In this document: positions 8,043 through 17,347 of the stretch, piece by piece | How the letters are laid out: every line of letters starts with the position of its first letter | How positions within the stretch are numbered: position 1 is the first letter of the stretch | The notes under the pieces: model-generated | The model's database searches: none | What the model was told of the DNA's origin: nothing | What the model saw: only the letters and a program-made list of their open reading frames with translations | Program-made: the position numbers and the translations under genes | Source: an uncultured Christensenella sp. | GTDB taxonomy: Bacteria; Bacillota; Clostridia; Christensenellales; Borkfalkiaceae | DNA length: 64,000 bases | Direction: 5' to 3' | NCBI GenBank assembly: GCA_910577555.1 | Contig: CAJTLF010000003.1 | Coordinates: 1-64,000 of the forward strand

Positions 8043-9991
8043 ACTATCCTTTTAAACATTTTCTCGATTTCTTTCTTCGTCAGCTTAACACATACCGGTC
8101 TACCGTGCGGACATTTAAGTCCGGTATTTCCGTTAATCATTTCAAAGAGCCTGTCCACTTCCTTATCAGTCAACTGCATTCCACCCTTTATCGCGTGTTT
8201 ACAGGCAGTCATTGCGAGTTTTTCTTTCATAACTTCCTGAACGCTTACCGTTTTCAGCCCGTCTATTTGCGATAACACTTCGTCGAAAAAGGCTTTTATA
8301 TCAATTTCCTGCAAGTCTACGGGAACTTCGTCAACCCTGTACGACCCCATACCGAAAGGCGAAAGCCCAAACCCCATAGAGCGCAGAACTTTTGCGTTTT
8401 CGTCCAAAAACTGCGCTTCGGCATGGTTTGCATTGAAAATATACGGCACGAGCATAGGCTGTTTTACAACGGTGCGCTCCTTGAATTTTCTTATCAGTTC
8501 GTCGTAAATCAACCGTTCGTGCGCCGCATGCTGGTCAATAAGATATACGCATTCGTCAAGCTCGTATATTAAATAAGTATTGAACAAATTCCCCTTAAAC
8601 TTACTGTTTTTAAAATCTATTTCCTGTTGTTTTTTATTTTTAGCGTATAAATATGACTCATAATTTTCTACACTCGGCAGACGACTATCGTCCGTTACCG
8701 TCAAATAATTAACTTTGTCAGTACCTATATAATCACTCAACCGCACGTCATTGGTTATTTCAAACGATTTTGATTTCTCTTCATTTTTCAATTCCGTTTC
8801 AAAAGATTTTTCATTTACCGCAACACGATTTTCATTAATTTGCGTAAAGCTCTCCTGTTCAACTGACGGTATCGCCTTAATTAAATCAGCAAACGACAAC
8901 TCGTTTTTTGACTTTGATTCAGTTTCAGCAGTAACCTCACTCCCCGCAACAAAAGTCTGTTTTGTTTCCCGTGAATTATTGTCGTTTACGACAAACACCG
9001 CAGCTTTCGCCGTTCCATCGAGTATTGCGGAAATCACACCGTAAACTGCACTGAAAACGCGTTTATCATCCATAAAACGCACTTCCGTCTTATTAGGATG
9101 CACGTTTACGTCAACAAAACCGTACGGAACTTCTAAATTCAATACATAAAACGGGTATTGGCGCTTCATTGCATAACTCGAATAAGCTACGTTAATCGCG
9201 TTTGATACCGTATTACTTGAAATAAATCTTCCGTTTAAGAACAAACTCTGGTAAGTTTTATTAGATTTGAAAAAGTTTTGGTTACCTATATATCCGTAAA
9301 TATGAAAACCGTCTTTCACTGCGTCTATTTTATAGCATTCTGAAAGCACTTTAGCACCGTAAACCTGCGCAACCGCTTCTTCAAGTCCGCCCCCGAAAGA
9401 CTGCAGACAGAGCTTGCCGTCCGAAAAATATTTGAAAGATATATCTGAACAACACAAAATATATCTCGAAACCAAATTGGTAATTTCACTCTCTTCTTTC
9501 TTGTCCGCACGCATAAATTTAGCGCGCGCTGGAGTATTGAAGAACAGATTTCTGACGCAAATTACGGTACCGCACTCCAATGCGGCAGGCAAAATTTCAC
9601 CTATCTCTCCGCCGTCGCATGCAATTTTATACGCCTGATTACCTTCGGTAACGGAAATTATTTCAACTTTGGCAACCGAAGAAATGCTCGCAAGAGCTTC
9701 GCCCCTGAATCCGAGCGTAGTTATAAATTCAAGGTCGTCAGCATTGGAAATTTTGCTCGTCGCGTGCGGTAAAAACGCGTCGTGCAAATCTTCTCTGTCT
9801 ATGCCCGAACCGTTATCGATTACCTTAATAAGGTCTTTGCCGCCGCGTTCGATATGAATTTCGATTTCCGTTGCGCCCGCGTCGATACTGTTTTCAACCA
9901 ATTCTTTAACAACCGAATAGGGTTTATCTACCACTTCCCCCGCGGCAATTCTGTTATAAATACTGCTTGAAAGAACGTTTATTTTTTTCAT
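8039..9991 (-). CDS. mutL: DNA mismatch repair protein MutL
   Basis: A 650-aa GHKL ATPase that links MutS recognition to strand removal. The N-terminal ATPase motifs are ENSIDAGA, DNGSGI and LGFRGEALASI (about residues 30-105). A variable linker covers about 330-450. The C-terminal half carries the metal-dependent nicking motifs DQHAAHERLIYDE, ACKHAIK and CPHGRPV, so it is the endonuclease-type MutL of bacteria lacking MutH. The last acidic position of the first motif is Asp where Bacillus has Glu, a mild change. It overlaps mutS and miaA by four bases each. Confidence 0.97.
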   Translation of the reverse strand: MKKINVLSSSIYNRIAAGEVVDKPYSVVKELVENSIDAGATEIEIHIERGGKDLIKVIDNGSGIDREDLHDAFLPHATSKISNADDLEFITTLGFRGEALASISSVAKVEIISVTEGNQAYKIACDGGEIGEILPAALECGTVICVRNLFFNTPARAKFMRADKKEESEITNLVSRYILCCSDISFKYFSDGKLCLQSFGGGLEEAVAQVYGAKVLSECYKIDAVKDGFHIYGYIGNQNFFKSNKTYQSLFLNGRFISSNTVSNAINVAYSSYAMKRQYPFYVLNLEVPYGFVDVNVHPNKTEVRFMDDKRVFSAVYGVISAILDGTAKAAVFVVNDNNSRETKQTFVAGSEVTAETESKSKNELSFADLIKAIPSVEQESFTQINENRVAVNEKSFETELKNEEKSKSFEITNDVRLSDYIGTDKVNYLTVTDDSRLPSVENYESYLYAKNKKQQEIDFKNSKFKGNLFNTYLIYELDECVYLIDQHAAHERLIYDELIRKFKERTVVKQPMLVPYIFNANHAEAQFLDENAKVLRSMGFGLSPFGMGSYRVDEVPVDLQEIDIKAFFDEVLSQIDGLKTVSVQEVMKEKLAMTACKHAIKGGMQLTDKEVDRLFEMINGNTGLKCPHGRPVCVKLTKKEIEKMFKRIV

Positions 9992-12561
9992 TGTTTCACC
10001 TTGTCAACCAAGTCGCCAACCAACATAAACGCTTGCATGGGCGAGAGATTGTTCATATCCACTTCAAGCAGAATTCTTTCCACTTCGCTTTTTTGTTCGG
10101 GTTCTTCATCGTACGGTTCCGCAACCTTCACTTCGCCGCGTTCAACCGATTTGAGAATTGCTTTGGCCCTGTCAGTAACCGCGTCAGGCACGCCCGCAAG
10201 TGACGCAACCTCAATACCGAAACTACGGTTCGCTCCGCCGCGCATTATCTTACGCAGAAAAACGACCTGTCCGTTAAGCTCTTTTACGGCTATTTTGTAA
10301 TTCTTTATTCCGTCGATTTTGTTCTCTAATTCCGTAAGTTCATGGTAATGCGTAGCAAACAGAGTTCGCGCGCCTATGTTTTGGGTTATATATTCAAGCA
10401 CCGCCCAGGCAATACTCAATCCGTCGTAAGTAGACGTTCCCCTGCCCACTTCGTCCAATATGAGCAGACTGTTTTTAGTCGCGTTCTGAATTATAGACGC
10501 GACTTCTATCATTTCAACCATAAACGTACTTTGGTCGGAAATAAGGTTATCGCTCGCACCAACGCGGGTAAAAACTCTGTCTGTAAGCGGAATTTGCGCA
10601 AATTTTGCGGGAACGAAACAGCCTAAATGCGCCATAATAGTAATGATGGCAACCTGACGCATATAAGTGCTTTTACCCGCCATATTCGGCCCCGTAATTA
10701 TCATAGTTCTGTTTTCGCCACCGTCCAACAGCACGTCGTTGGGTACGAATTTTTCTTTGGATATTTTTTCTACTACTGGATGCCGACCCTCTTTTATAAC
10801 GAGCGGCGCGCCGTCGTCAACTATTTCTGGACGCACGTACTTGCCCGCTTTTGCAATTTCAGCGAACGAAACGAGCAAATCCAACCGCGCTATGGCAGAC
10901 GCGGTTGATTTAAACTTATCTATATACCCGAGCAAAGTATTTTTTATCTGCGAGTATATTTCATTTTCAAGTTTTAATGAAAGCTCTCCGCTTGACAAAA
11001 TCTTATCTTCAAGTTCCTTCAACTCGTCGGTAATAAACCGCTCGGCGTTAGCCACGGTCTGCCTGCGCTGATAATGCAAAGGAACTTTATCGACGTATGA
11101 TTTCGATACTTCTATATAATAACCGAATATTCTGTTATAGCTTATTTTAAGCGTTCTTATACCCGTAGAATCCCGCTCGCGGGCTTCCATTTCAAGTATT
11201 ATTTTTGCCCCGTTGGTAACTATCGAACGCAATTCGTCAAGCTGAGCGTTAAATCCTTGCTTGATAAAACCGCTCTCTTTCATTCCGCTCTGTCTTTCGA
11301 TTTTACCTATAGTTATCGCACTGTCTATAAGCGAAGTTACTTCGGAAAGGTCGCACAAATCGTTTAAAATGTCGGTTATTGCCGCAGATTTAAAACCCGT
11401 CAAACCGAATTTAATATTGGGAATAACCGAAAGCGACGAAGCAAGATTCAGACAATCCTTCGGCGTAATGGTATTACTGCTTATTTTTCCCGCAATTCGC
11501 TCTATATCCTTTATTTCTTTAAGCATTTCGGCAACGTTAAGCCTTGCCACCGTCGCATCGAAAAGCTCCTGTACCCCGTCAAGACGGTAATCGATTGCTT
11601 TTTTATCGTAAAAGGGATAAATAATGTTCGCGTTCAGATACCTTGCACCCATAGCCGTTTTCGTTTCGTCCAAAACCCAGCTTAAACTTCCGTAACGGGC
11701 ACCGCCGTTTAAAGTCTTAGTTATCTCGAGATTTCTGAGCGCAGTAGTATCCAACGTCATAAATTTTTCATTTACGATAAATTTTATGCCGTCGATATTT
11801 TTAAGCGCGTGCATCTGGGTTTCTTTAAGATATTCTATAAGCGCGCCCGACGCACATATAGCTCTTTTCCTACCGGCTACGGAAAACGCGTCTAAAGTTA
11901 CGGCGTTAAACTGACTTAAAAGCGTACGCTCAGCCGCAGCATACCCGAATGCCCACGCAGGATAGCTTGAAAATTTAGGCAAAATACCGCGCGTTATTTC
12001 AGGTAAATCTTTAACCGCAAACAACATTTCGTCGTTAGAGATTATTTCCTTTACGTCAAGAACACACATCTGTGCAACGCATTTTTTTACGCTCTCAACC
12101 CCGCCGAACTCTACGGCAGTAAGCTCACCCGTAGTTATATCCGCCCACGCAAGCGCAACGCCTTCGTCGTTTTTATACACGCACGCAATAAAGTTGTTCG
12201 CCCGCTCGTTTAAAGAATCGTCGGATATCGTTCCCGCGGTAACGACTCTTACCACGTCGCGCGCAACGATGCCTTTTGTCTGAGAAGGGTCTTCGAGCTG
12301 TTCGCACACGGCAACTTTTTCACCGCAAGCAACGAGTTTGCTTATATAGGAATCCGCCGCGTGAAAAGGCACGCCGCACATAGGCGCACGCTGTTCAAGC
12401 CCGCAATCTCTGCCCGTAAGAGTCAAATCAAGCAATTCCGAACCCCTTACAGCATCGTCGAAAAACATCTCGTAAAAGTCGCCGAGCCTGTAAAATATAA
12501 TGCAATCCTTATATTTTTCCTTGATTTTAACCCAATGCTGCATCATTTGTGAGAGTGCCAT
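9988..12561 (-). CDS. mutS: DNA mismatch repair protein MutS
   Basis: An 857-aa mismatch sensor. The mismatch-probing Phe-x-Glu is in YRLGDFYEMFFDD near residues 25-37, Walker A is GPNMAGKSTYM and Walker B is LLILDEVGRGTSTYDG. It ends with the helix-rich C-terminal segment after the ATPase domain. The start at 12561 places MMQHW at the N-terminus as in relatives; only a weak GGG is seen upstream. It follows miaB by 15 bases and shares four bases with mutL, making a single miaB-mutS-mutL-miaA transcript likely. Confidence 0.98.
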   Translation of the reverse strand: MALSQMMQHWVKIKEKYKDCIIFYRLGDFYEMFFDDAVRGSELLDLTLTGRDCGLEQRAPMCGVPFHAADSYISKLVACGEKVAVCEQLEDPSQTKGIVARDVVRVVTAGTISDDSLNERANNFIACVYKNDEGVALAWADITTGELTAVEFGGVESVKKCVAQMCVLDVKEIISNDEMLFAVKDLPEITRGILPKFSSYPAWAFGYAAAERTLLSQFNAVTLDAFSVAGRKRAICASGALIEYLKETQMHALKNIDGIKFIVNEKFMTLDTTALRNLEITKTLNGGARYGSLSWVLDETKTAMGARYLNANIIYPFYDKKAIDYRLDGVQELFDATVARLNVAEMLKEIKDIERIAGKISSNTITPKDCLNLASSLSVIPNIKFGLTGFKSAAITDILNDLCDLSEVTSLIDSAITIGKIERQSGMKESGFIKQGFNAQLDELRSIVTNGAKIILEMEARERDSTGIRTLKISYNRIFGYYIEVSKSYVDKVPLHYQRRQTVANAERFITDELKELEDKILSSGELSLKLENEIYSQIKNTLLGYIDKFKSTASAIARLDLLVSFAEIAKAGKYVRPEIVDDGAPLVIKEGRHPVVEKISKEKFVPNDVLLDGGENRTMIITGPNMAGKSTYMRQVAIITIMAHLGCFVPAKFAQIPLTDRVFTRVGASDNLISDQSTFMVEMIEVASIIQNATKNSLLILDEVGRGTSTYDGLSIAWAVLEYITQNIGARTLFATHYHELTELENKIDGIKNYKIAVKELNGQVVFLRKIMRGGANRSFGIEVASLAGVPDAVTDRAKAILKSVERGEVKVAEPYDEEPEQKSEVERILLEVDMNNLSPMQAFMLVGDLVDKVKQ

Positions 12562-12576
12562 AATTTTACCCTTTTA

Positions 12577-13890
12577 TTAAACGATTTTTCCCGTAAGCGA
12601 TATCCCGTTTGCGCTTTCCACGAAAATATTCAAAAATTCGCCTGTTACGTCTTTTTCACTCTTGAAATACGCCATTCTGCCGTATTCGTCCCTGCCAAGA
12701 TACAGACCTTTTTTCGCGTCGTAATCTTCGCAGAGAACTTCAACCGTTTTACCGACGTATTTTTCAGACTGCGCGCGCGTTTGCGCGTTTACTAAAGCGA
12801 TAAGCTCCATAATTCTCGCTTTTGAAACTGCGGTGGGAACTTGTCCGTCCATTTTTGCCGCGACCGTGCCGTCCCGTTTGGAATATACAAAAGAGAACGC
12901 CGACGAAAAGCCTACAGTCTTTACAAGATTTAAAGTCGCATTAAAATCTTCGTCCGTTTCATTAGGGAAACCGACAATCAAATCGGTCGTAATAGCACAA
13001 TCGGGAACATATTTTTTCAGAACTTCAACCTTTTTTAGGTACTCTGCGGAAGTGTAACGCCTGTTCATCGCCTTTAAAACAGAATCCGAACCGCTTTGCA
13101 CGGGCAAATGCACGCATTTGCATATTTTTGGATTTACCGCAATTACTTTGACCAACTCTTCCGAAAAATCTTTGGGGTGACTGGTCATAAAACGCAACCT
13201 GAATTTGCCTTCTATCGACGCGATTTTGTTTAAAAGTTCGGGGAAAGTCAAATCGTCGGTACCGTTTGCATAAGAATTTACGTTCTGCCCCAAGAGAGTT
13301 ATCTCTTTATATCCCAAAGCAATGAGTTCGCGACATTCCTTTAAGATATCTTCGGAACGGCGGCTGCGTTCGCGACCGCGCACGTAAGGAACTATACAGT
13401 AAGTACAAAAATTATTGCAACCGTAAGTAATATTCACCCATGCGTTAGGATAGCTCGTTCTTAAAGCCTTGCGCTCTTCATAAACCTTTCCGTCATCGTC
13501 GAGTATTTCTATTACCGCCTTTTTGTCCGATTGTTTCTTTGAAATATAGTCTTTCAGTTTCCCCAGATTATGAGTACCGAAAATTATATCCACGAAAGGG
13601 AATTTTTCTCGCAGATTTTCCGCTTTACCCATCTGTTGCGTAAGACAACCGCCAACGGCGATTATCATATCCCTTTTTGCCGCTTTTAATTTTTTAAGCA
13701 TACCGATATTGCCGAAAGCGTGATTTTCAGCGTTCTCGCGTATACAACAGGTATTGAAAACCGCAATATCCGCATCTTCTATTCTTTCGCAACTTTTGTA
13801 CCCGAGTTCGGAAAGAATGCCCGCGATTTTTTCCGATTCATGCACGTTCATTTGGCAACCGTAGGTTGTTACGTGATAAAACTTATCCAT
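12577..13890 (-). CDS. miaB: tRNA (2-methylthio-N6-dimethylallyladenosine) methylthiotransferase
   Basis: A 437-aa radical SAM enzyme that adds the methylthio group to i6A37 made by MiaA. The N-terminal domain carries cluster cysteines in TTYGCQMNVHES, FNTCCIRENAE and VGGCLTQQ. The radical SAM cysteines are in YGCNNFCTYCIVPYVRG, and a C-terminal TRAM domain follows. I start it at the ATG at 13890 (MDKFYHVTTYG). An upstream in-frame codon at 13944 exists, but the predicted promoter lies inside that extension. AGGTGG sits just upstream of the chosen ATG. Confidence 0.95.
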   Translation of the reverse strand: MDKFYHVTTYGCQMNVHESEKIAGILSELGYKSCERIEDADIAVFNTCCIRENAENHAFGNIGMLKKLKAAKRDMIIAVGGCLTQQMGKAENLREKFPFVDIIFGTHNLGKLKDYISKKQSDKKAVIEILDDDGKVYEERKALRTSYPNAWVNITYGCNNFCTYCIVPYVRGRERSRRSEDILKECRELIALGYKEITLLGQNVNSYANGTDDLTFPELLNKIASIEGKFRLRFMTSHPKDFSEELVKVIAVNPKICKCVHLPVQSGSDSVLKAMNRRYTSAEYLKKVEVLKKYVPDCAITTDLIVGFPNETDEDFNATLNLVKTVGFSSAFSFVYSKRDGTVAAKMDGQVPTAVSKARIMELIALVNAQTRAQSEKYVGKTVEVLCEDYDAKKGLYLGRDEYGRMAYFKSEKDVTGEFLNIFVESANGISLTGKIV

Positions 13891-13900
13891 ATACCACCTA

Positions 13901-13929
13901 ATTATATAATTTTTCGCAAAATTTTTCAA
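13901..13929 (-). promoter_or_regulatory. Promoter of the miaB-mutS-mutL-miaA block
   Basis: On the minus strand TTGAAA (13929-13924), 17 bases, then TATAAT (13906-13901). The expected transcript start lies only about four bases before the miaB ATG, so the leader would be almost absent. Confidence 0.7.
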
Positions 13930-13935
13930 TAAAAA

Positions 13936-13963
13936 TTGCAACAATTATTTAAATTTATAAATA
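13936..13963 (+). promoter_or_regulatory. Promoter of the class A PBP gene
   Basis: TTGCAA (13936-13941), 16 bases, then TAAATA (13958-13963). The predicted start site is within a few bases of the ATG at 13973, and no ribosome site is visible, which suggests a leaderless message. Confidence 0.5.
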
Positions 13964-13972
13964 CTAATTGCG

Positions 13973-16195
13973 ATGACGAAGTTTTTTAAAATAACGCTGA
14001 TAATATTTTTAAGTATTGCAATAATCGCACTTGGCTGTTTTATAAGTTATGCGATAATAACAAAAGACGCCGTTTTAAATCACGATAAACTGTTAAAACC
14101 GGGACAGAGTATAACTATTCTCGACGCGGACGGCAACGAAATTGCAAACGCGTCTACGGTAAGTAAACATAAGAGCGTTAAGCTGGAAGATTTAAGCGAA
14201 GATTGCAAAAACGCTTTCATTGCGTCCGAAGACAGGAATTTTTACCGCCATAGCGGACTGAATTACGGAAGAATGATAAAAGCGGCTTTTAAAAATCTTG
14301 CCGCCGGTTCGTTCAAAGAAGGCGCGTCAACCATAAGCCAACAGCTTATAAAAAACACCCACCTTTCGCAAGACAAGACGCTCAGAAGAAAGTTAAACGA
14401 AATACGCCTTACCAAACAGCTGGAACAAGCCTACTCCAAAGACGACATACTCGAAATGTATCTCAACACCATTTACTTCGGACACAACTGTTACGGGTTA
14501 CAGAGCGCGGCGGAATTTTACTTTGACAAAAAAGCAGAAAATCTTTCATTGACGGAGAGCGCGACTTTAGTCGGACTTTTAACTTCACCGAATAACTACT
14601 CGCCGTTCAAAAACCCCGAAAAAAGCCTGAAAAAGAGAAATTTAGTATTAAAAAGTATGCTTGAGTGCAAATTTATTGACGAAAACGAGTATTCTCAGGC
14701 AATAAGCGAGCCGTTAAACGCTAAAAAAACGCAAAATAAAGGAAAGTTTTCAGATTATATCGGAGCAGTTTTCGACGAACTGGAAGAACTTAATTTAAAC
14801 GCCTACGATTTAGCACGCGGATGCACCGTAAAAACTTTTTTAAATGCAGAGCTTCAAAACTATTTAAACCAATTAAGCTACGACTGTGACAATGCAGTAA
14901 TCGTGACGGACAAGGACGGCGGCGTAAACGCTTACAAATCAACGATTAGCGGAGCAAAAAGACAACCGGGGTCAACAGCAAAACCTACTTTCGTTTACGC
15001 ACCCGCAATCGAAGAAAAGATTTTGCAACCGCATACCCGTATTCTCGACGAAAAAGTAGACTTTAACGGCTATTCCCCCGAAAATTTCGATAAAAAATAT
15101 CACGGATACGTGAGCGCGACCGATAGCCTTAAATACAGTTACAACGTACCCGCAGTAAAAACGCTTAACGCACTCACCATAACCACGAGCGAAAAATATC
15201 TTACGAAAATGAATATTGCACTTGAAGACGACGAAAAAAACTTATCGCTCGCCCTCGGCGGAATGAAGTACGGACTGGATATAAAAAGCATTGCCGACTG
15301 CTACTCGGTATTTCAGAGCGGCGGCATTTACTCTCCGTCAAGATTTATAAAGGAAATAAAAACGAGCGACGGCAAAACGGCTTATTCTTTTGAAAAATCG
15401 CAGAGCCGCGTATTTTCACAGGGTACCTGCTCCCTTATGAACGGTATGTTGTTGCAAACGGCAAAGGACGGAACAGCAAAAAAGCTTGGCTCGTTAAACT
15501 ATGAAGTAGCCGCGAAAACGGGAACTTGCGGAACGGAAGAAGGCAACACAGACGCTTACGCAATCGGGTACACTTCCGAACATTGCATAGGCGTATGGTT
15601 GGGCGACGCAAATAATAAAAAATTAAATATAACGGGCGGCGGCGATGCCTGCACACGCTTAAAATCAATTCTGGAAAGCCTTTACAGCGACCATTCTCCG
15701 CAAAAACTCGATACAGAATCGGGCACGATCACTGTTGAAATAGATGCCGAAGAATACTATTCCAACAATAAAATACTTCTTGCCGACGAGATTTCGCCCA
15801 AACTCAACAAGCTGACCGTTAAAGTTTTACAGGGAAACGAACCCAAAGAAAAAAGTACCGCTTTTTCAAATCCCGAAATAAAAACTCCGTCCATAAAAGC
15901 GGACGGAAAGGGCGTGAAAATATCATTATGTCAGACAAAGTACTATGCATATTTGATAAAACGCTATAAAAACAACGATTTTAACGTAATTTATGACGGA
16001 AAATGGACGGAAAGCATACGAGATAATCCCGAAGAAGGCTCTTACACCTACACCGTAACGCCATATTATTTAAACGGTGAAAACAAAATTTTCGGAAAAG
16101 AAATCTCTTTACCGAGCGTCAACGTGTCAAATAGCGGCGGCTCGCCGCAAATAAAAATCCCCGACATTGCGGGGAAAGATTGGTTTAATTTATAA
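13973..16195 (+). CDS. Class A penicillin-binding protein (bifunctional transglycosylase/transpeptidase)
   Basis: A 740-aa PBP1-type enzyme that polymerises and cross-links peptidoglycan outside the membrane. Residues 5-28 are a membrane anchor. The glycosyltransferase domain shows ASEDRNFYRHSG (catalytic Glu) and GASTISQQLIKN. The transpeptidase has the active-site motif STAK in RQPGSTAKPT, then SYN in KYSYNVPAV, and KTGT in AAKTGTCGTEEG. About 130 C-terminal residues look like a beta-rich accessory region. It is convergent with thiI: the six-base palindrome TTATAA serves as the end of both genes, each strand using its own TAA. There is no clear ribosome site. Confidence 0.95.
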   Translation: MTKFFKITLIIFLSIAIIALGCFISYAIITKDAVLNHDKLLKPGQSITILDADGNEIANASTVSKHKSVKLEDLSEDCKNAFIASEDRNFYRHSGLNYGRMIKAAFKNLAAGSFKEGASTISQQLIKNTHLSQDKTLRRKLNEIRLTKQLEQAYSKDDILEMYLNTIYFGHNCYGLQSAAEFYFDKKAENLSLTESATLVGLLTSPNNYSPFKNPEKSLKKRNLVLKSMLECKFIDENEYSQAISEPLNAKKTQNKGKFSDYIGAVFDELEELNLNAYDLARGCTVKTFLNAELQNYLNQLSYDCDNAVIVTDKDGGVNAYKSTISGAKRQPGSTAKPTFVYAPAIEEKILQPHTRILDEKVDFNGYSPENFDKKYHGYVSATDSLKYSYNVPAVKTLNALTITTSEKYLTKMNIALEDDEKNLSLALGGMKYGLDIKSIADCYSVFQSGGIYSPSRFIKEIKTSDGKTAYSFEKSQSRVFSQGTCSLMNGMLLQTAKDGTAKKLGSLNYEVAAKTGTCGTEEGNTDAYAIGYTSEHCIGVWLGDANNKKLNITGGGDACTRLKSILESLYSDHSPQKLDTESGTITVEIDAEEYYSNNKILLADEISPKLNKLTVKVLQGNEPKEKSTAFSNPEIKTPSIKADGKGVKISLCQTKYYAYLIKRYKNNDFNVIYDGKWTESIRDNPEEGSYTYTVTPYYLNGENKIFGKEISLPSVNVSNSGGSPQIKIPDIAGKDWFNL

Positions 16196-17344
16196 CTGAA
16201 CCACTTCAAGAGTTGCCATTGCATCTTCAATAAGCTTATCCACTTCAAGTTTACTTTCTTCTTCAAGCACGCTTTTTAACGAAGGCTTTATTACGGGGTG
16301 CTTGGGTAAAAATACGGTGCAACAATCTTCGTAGGGACGTATGGAAATTCCAAACGCACCGATAGCCATACTCCTTTCGATTATTTCATCCTTATCGAAT
16401 CCGCACAGCGGGCGTAGAACCGGCAGATTTTCCACGACGGAGTTTGAAGAAGTCATACCTTCTACTGTCTGACTTGCAACCTGACCAAGACTTTCGCCCG
16501 TAATCAGGCATTGCGCTCCGCATTTTTTCGCAACTCTTTCGGCAAGCCGCATCATAAACCTGCGCAAAAGCGTAACCATATACTCACCGTTGCATTTTTT
16601 ATGAATTTCTTCCTGAATTTTAGTAACTGAAACAATATTCAGCTTCGTTCCGCACGAATATTTAGCCAAAACTTCGGCAAGCTCAACCACTTTATCCCGC
16701 GCCTGCATATTCGTATAAGGATAGCTGTGAAAATGAATACAGTCAATCTGCATTCCCCTTTTTGCAATCATATGTCCGGCAACCGGGCTGTCTATCCCGC
16801 CGGAAATAAGTAACATTCCCTTACCCGAAGTCCCCACGGGCATACCGCCTGCACCTTTAAAAAATTCGTTGAACACGAGAGCTGTTCCGTCTTCACGGAT
16901 ATCAATATTAACCGTAAACGACGGCGAATGCACGTCAACAGAGAGATTTTTGTTCTCAGCAAGAAGTCTTCCGCCTATTTCCGCGCTCAATTGCATAGAA
17001 TTTAACGAAAAAGACTTATCCGCACGGTGCGTAGAAACTTTGAAAGAGCCGCTTTCAAAGCATACTTGTTGCGCCGCACGATAAATATTTTCAATTTCGG
17101 CGGGAACTTTAATTGCAACGCTTAAAGAATGAATACCGAAAACTTTTTTAAGTCGGTTGATAATCTCATCCGTTTCACTCTCTTCAAAAGAATCAACGAG
17201 ATATCTTCCGCTACGCCTTTTAATTTCGTGCTTTAAGCCTTTGAGCGATTTTTCCATATTCAAAATTAGAACACGCTCGAAATAACCCCTGTTTTTGCCT
17301 TTTAAATGAATTTCGGAATATCTTACAATTATTACTTTTTCCAT
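16190..17344 (-). CDS. thiI: tRNA 4-thiouridine synthetase ThiI
   Basis: A 384-aa enzyme that adenylates U8 of tRNA and inserts sulfur; it can also feed thiamine synthesis. The N-terminal ferredoxin-like and THUMP domains (about 1-165) precede the PP-loop SGGIDSP and the segment TGESLGQVASQT. It lacks the C-terminal rhodanese domain of E. coli ThiI, as is usual in Firmicutes where a dedicated cysteine desulfurase hands over sulfur. That desulfurase gene lies three bases upstream. It is the last gene of the carA-carB-desulfurase-thiI run. Confidence 0.95.
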   Translation of the reverse strand: MEKVIIVRYSEIHLKGKNRGYFERVLILNMEKSLKGLKHEIKRRSGRYLVDSFEESETDEIINRLKKVFGIHSLSVAIKVPAEIENIYRAAQQVCFESGSFKVSTHRADKSFSLNSMQLSAEIGGRLLAENKNLSVDVHSPSFTVNIDIREDGTALVFNEFFKGAGGMPVGTSGKGMLLISGGIDSPVAGHMIAKRGMQIDCIHFHSYPYTNMQARDKVVELAEVLAKYSCGTKLNIVSVTKIQEEIHKKCNGEYMVTLLRRFMMRLAERVAKKCGAQCLITGESLGQVASQTVEGMTSSNSVVENLPVLRPLCGFDKDEIIERSMAIGAFGISIRPYEDCCTVFLPKHPVIKPSLKSVLEEESKLEVDKLIEDAMATLEVVQL

Positions 17345-17347
17345 AAT

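Noticed and set aside
8483..8560. MutL endonuclease motif change (Asp for the last Glu) as loss of function
   Set aside because: The substitution is conservative and the other metal-binding motifs (ACKHAIK, CPHGRP) are intact.
16190..16195. Overlap of the PBP and thiI genes as an assembly error
   Set aside because: TTATAA gives both genes a natural TAA on opposite strands and both C-termini look complete.
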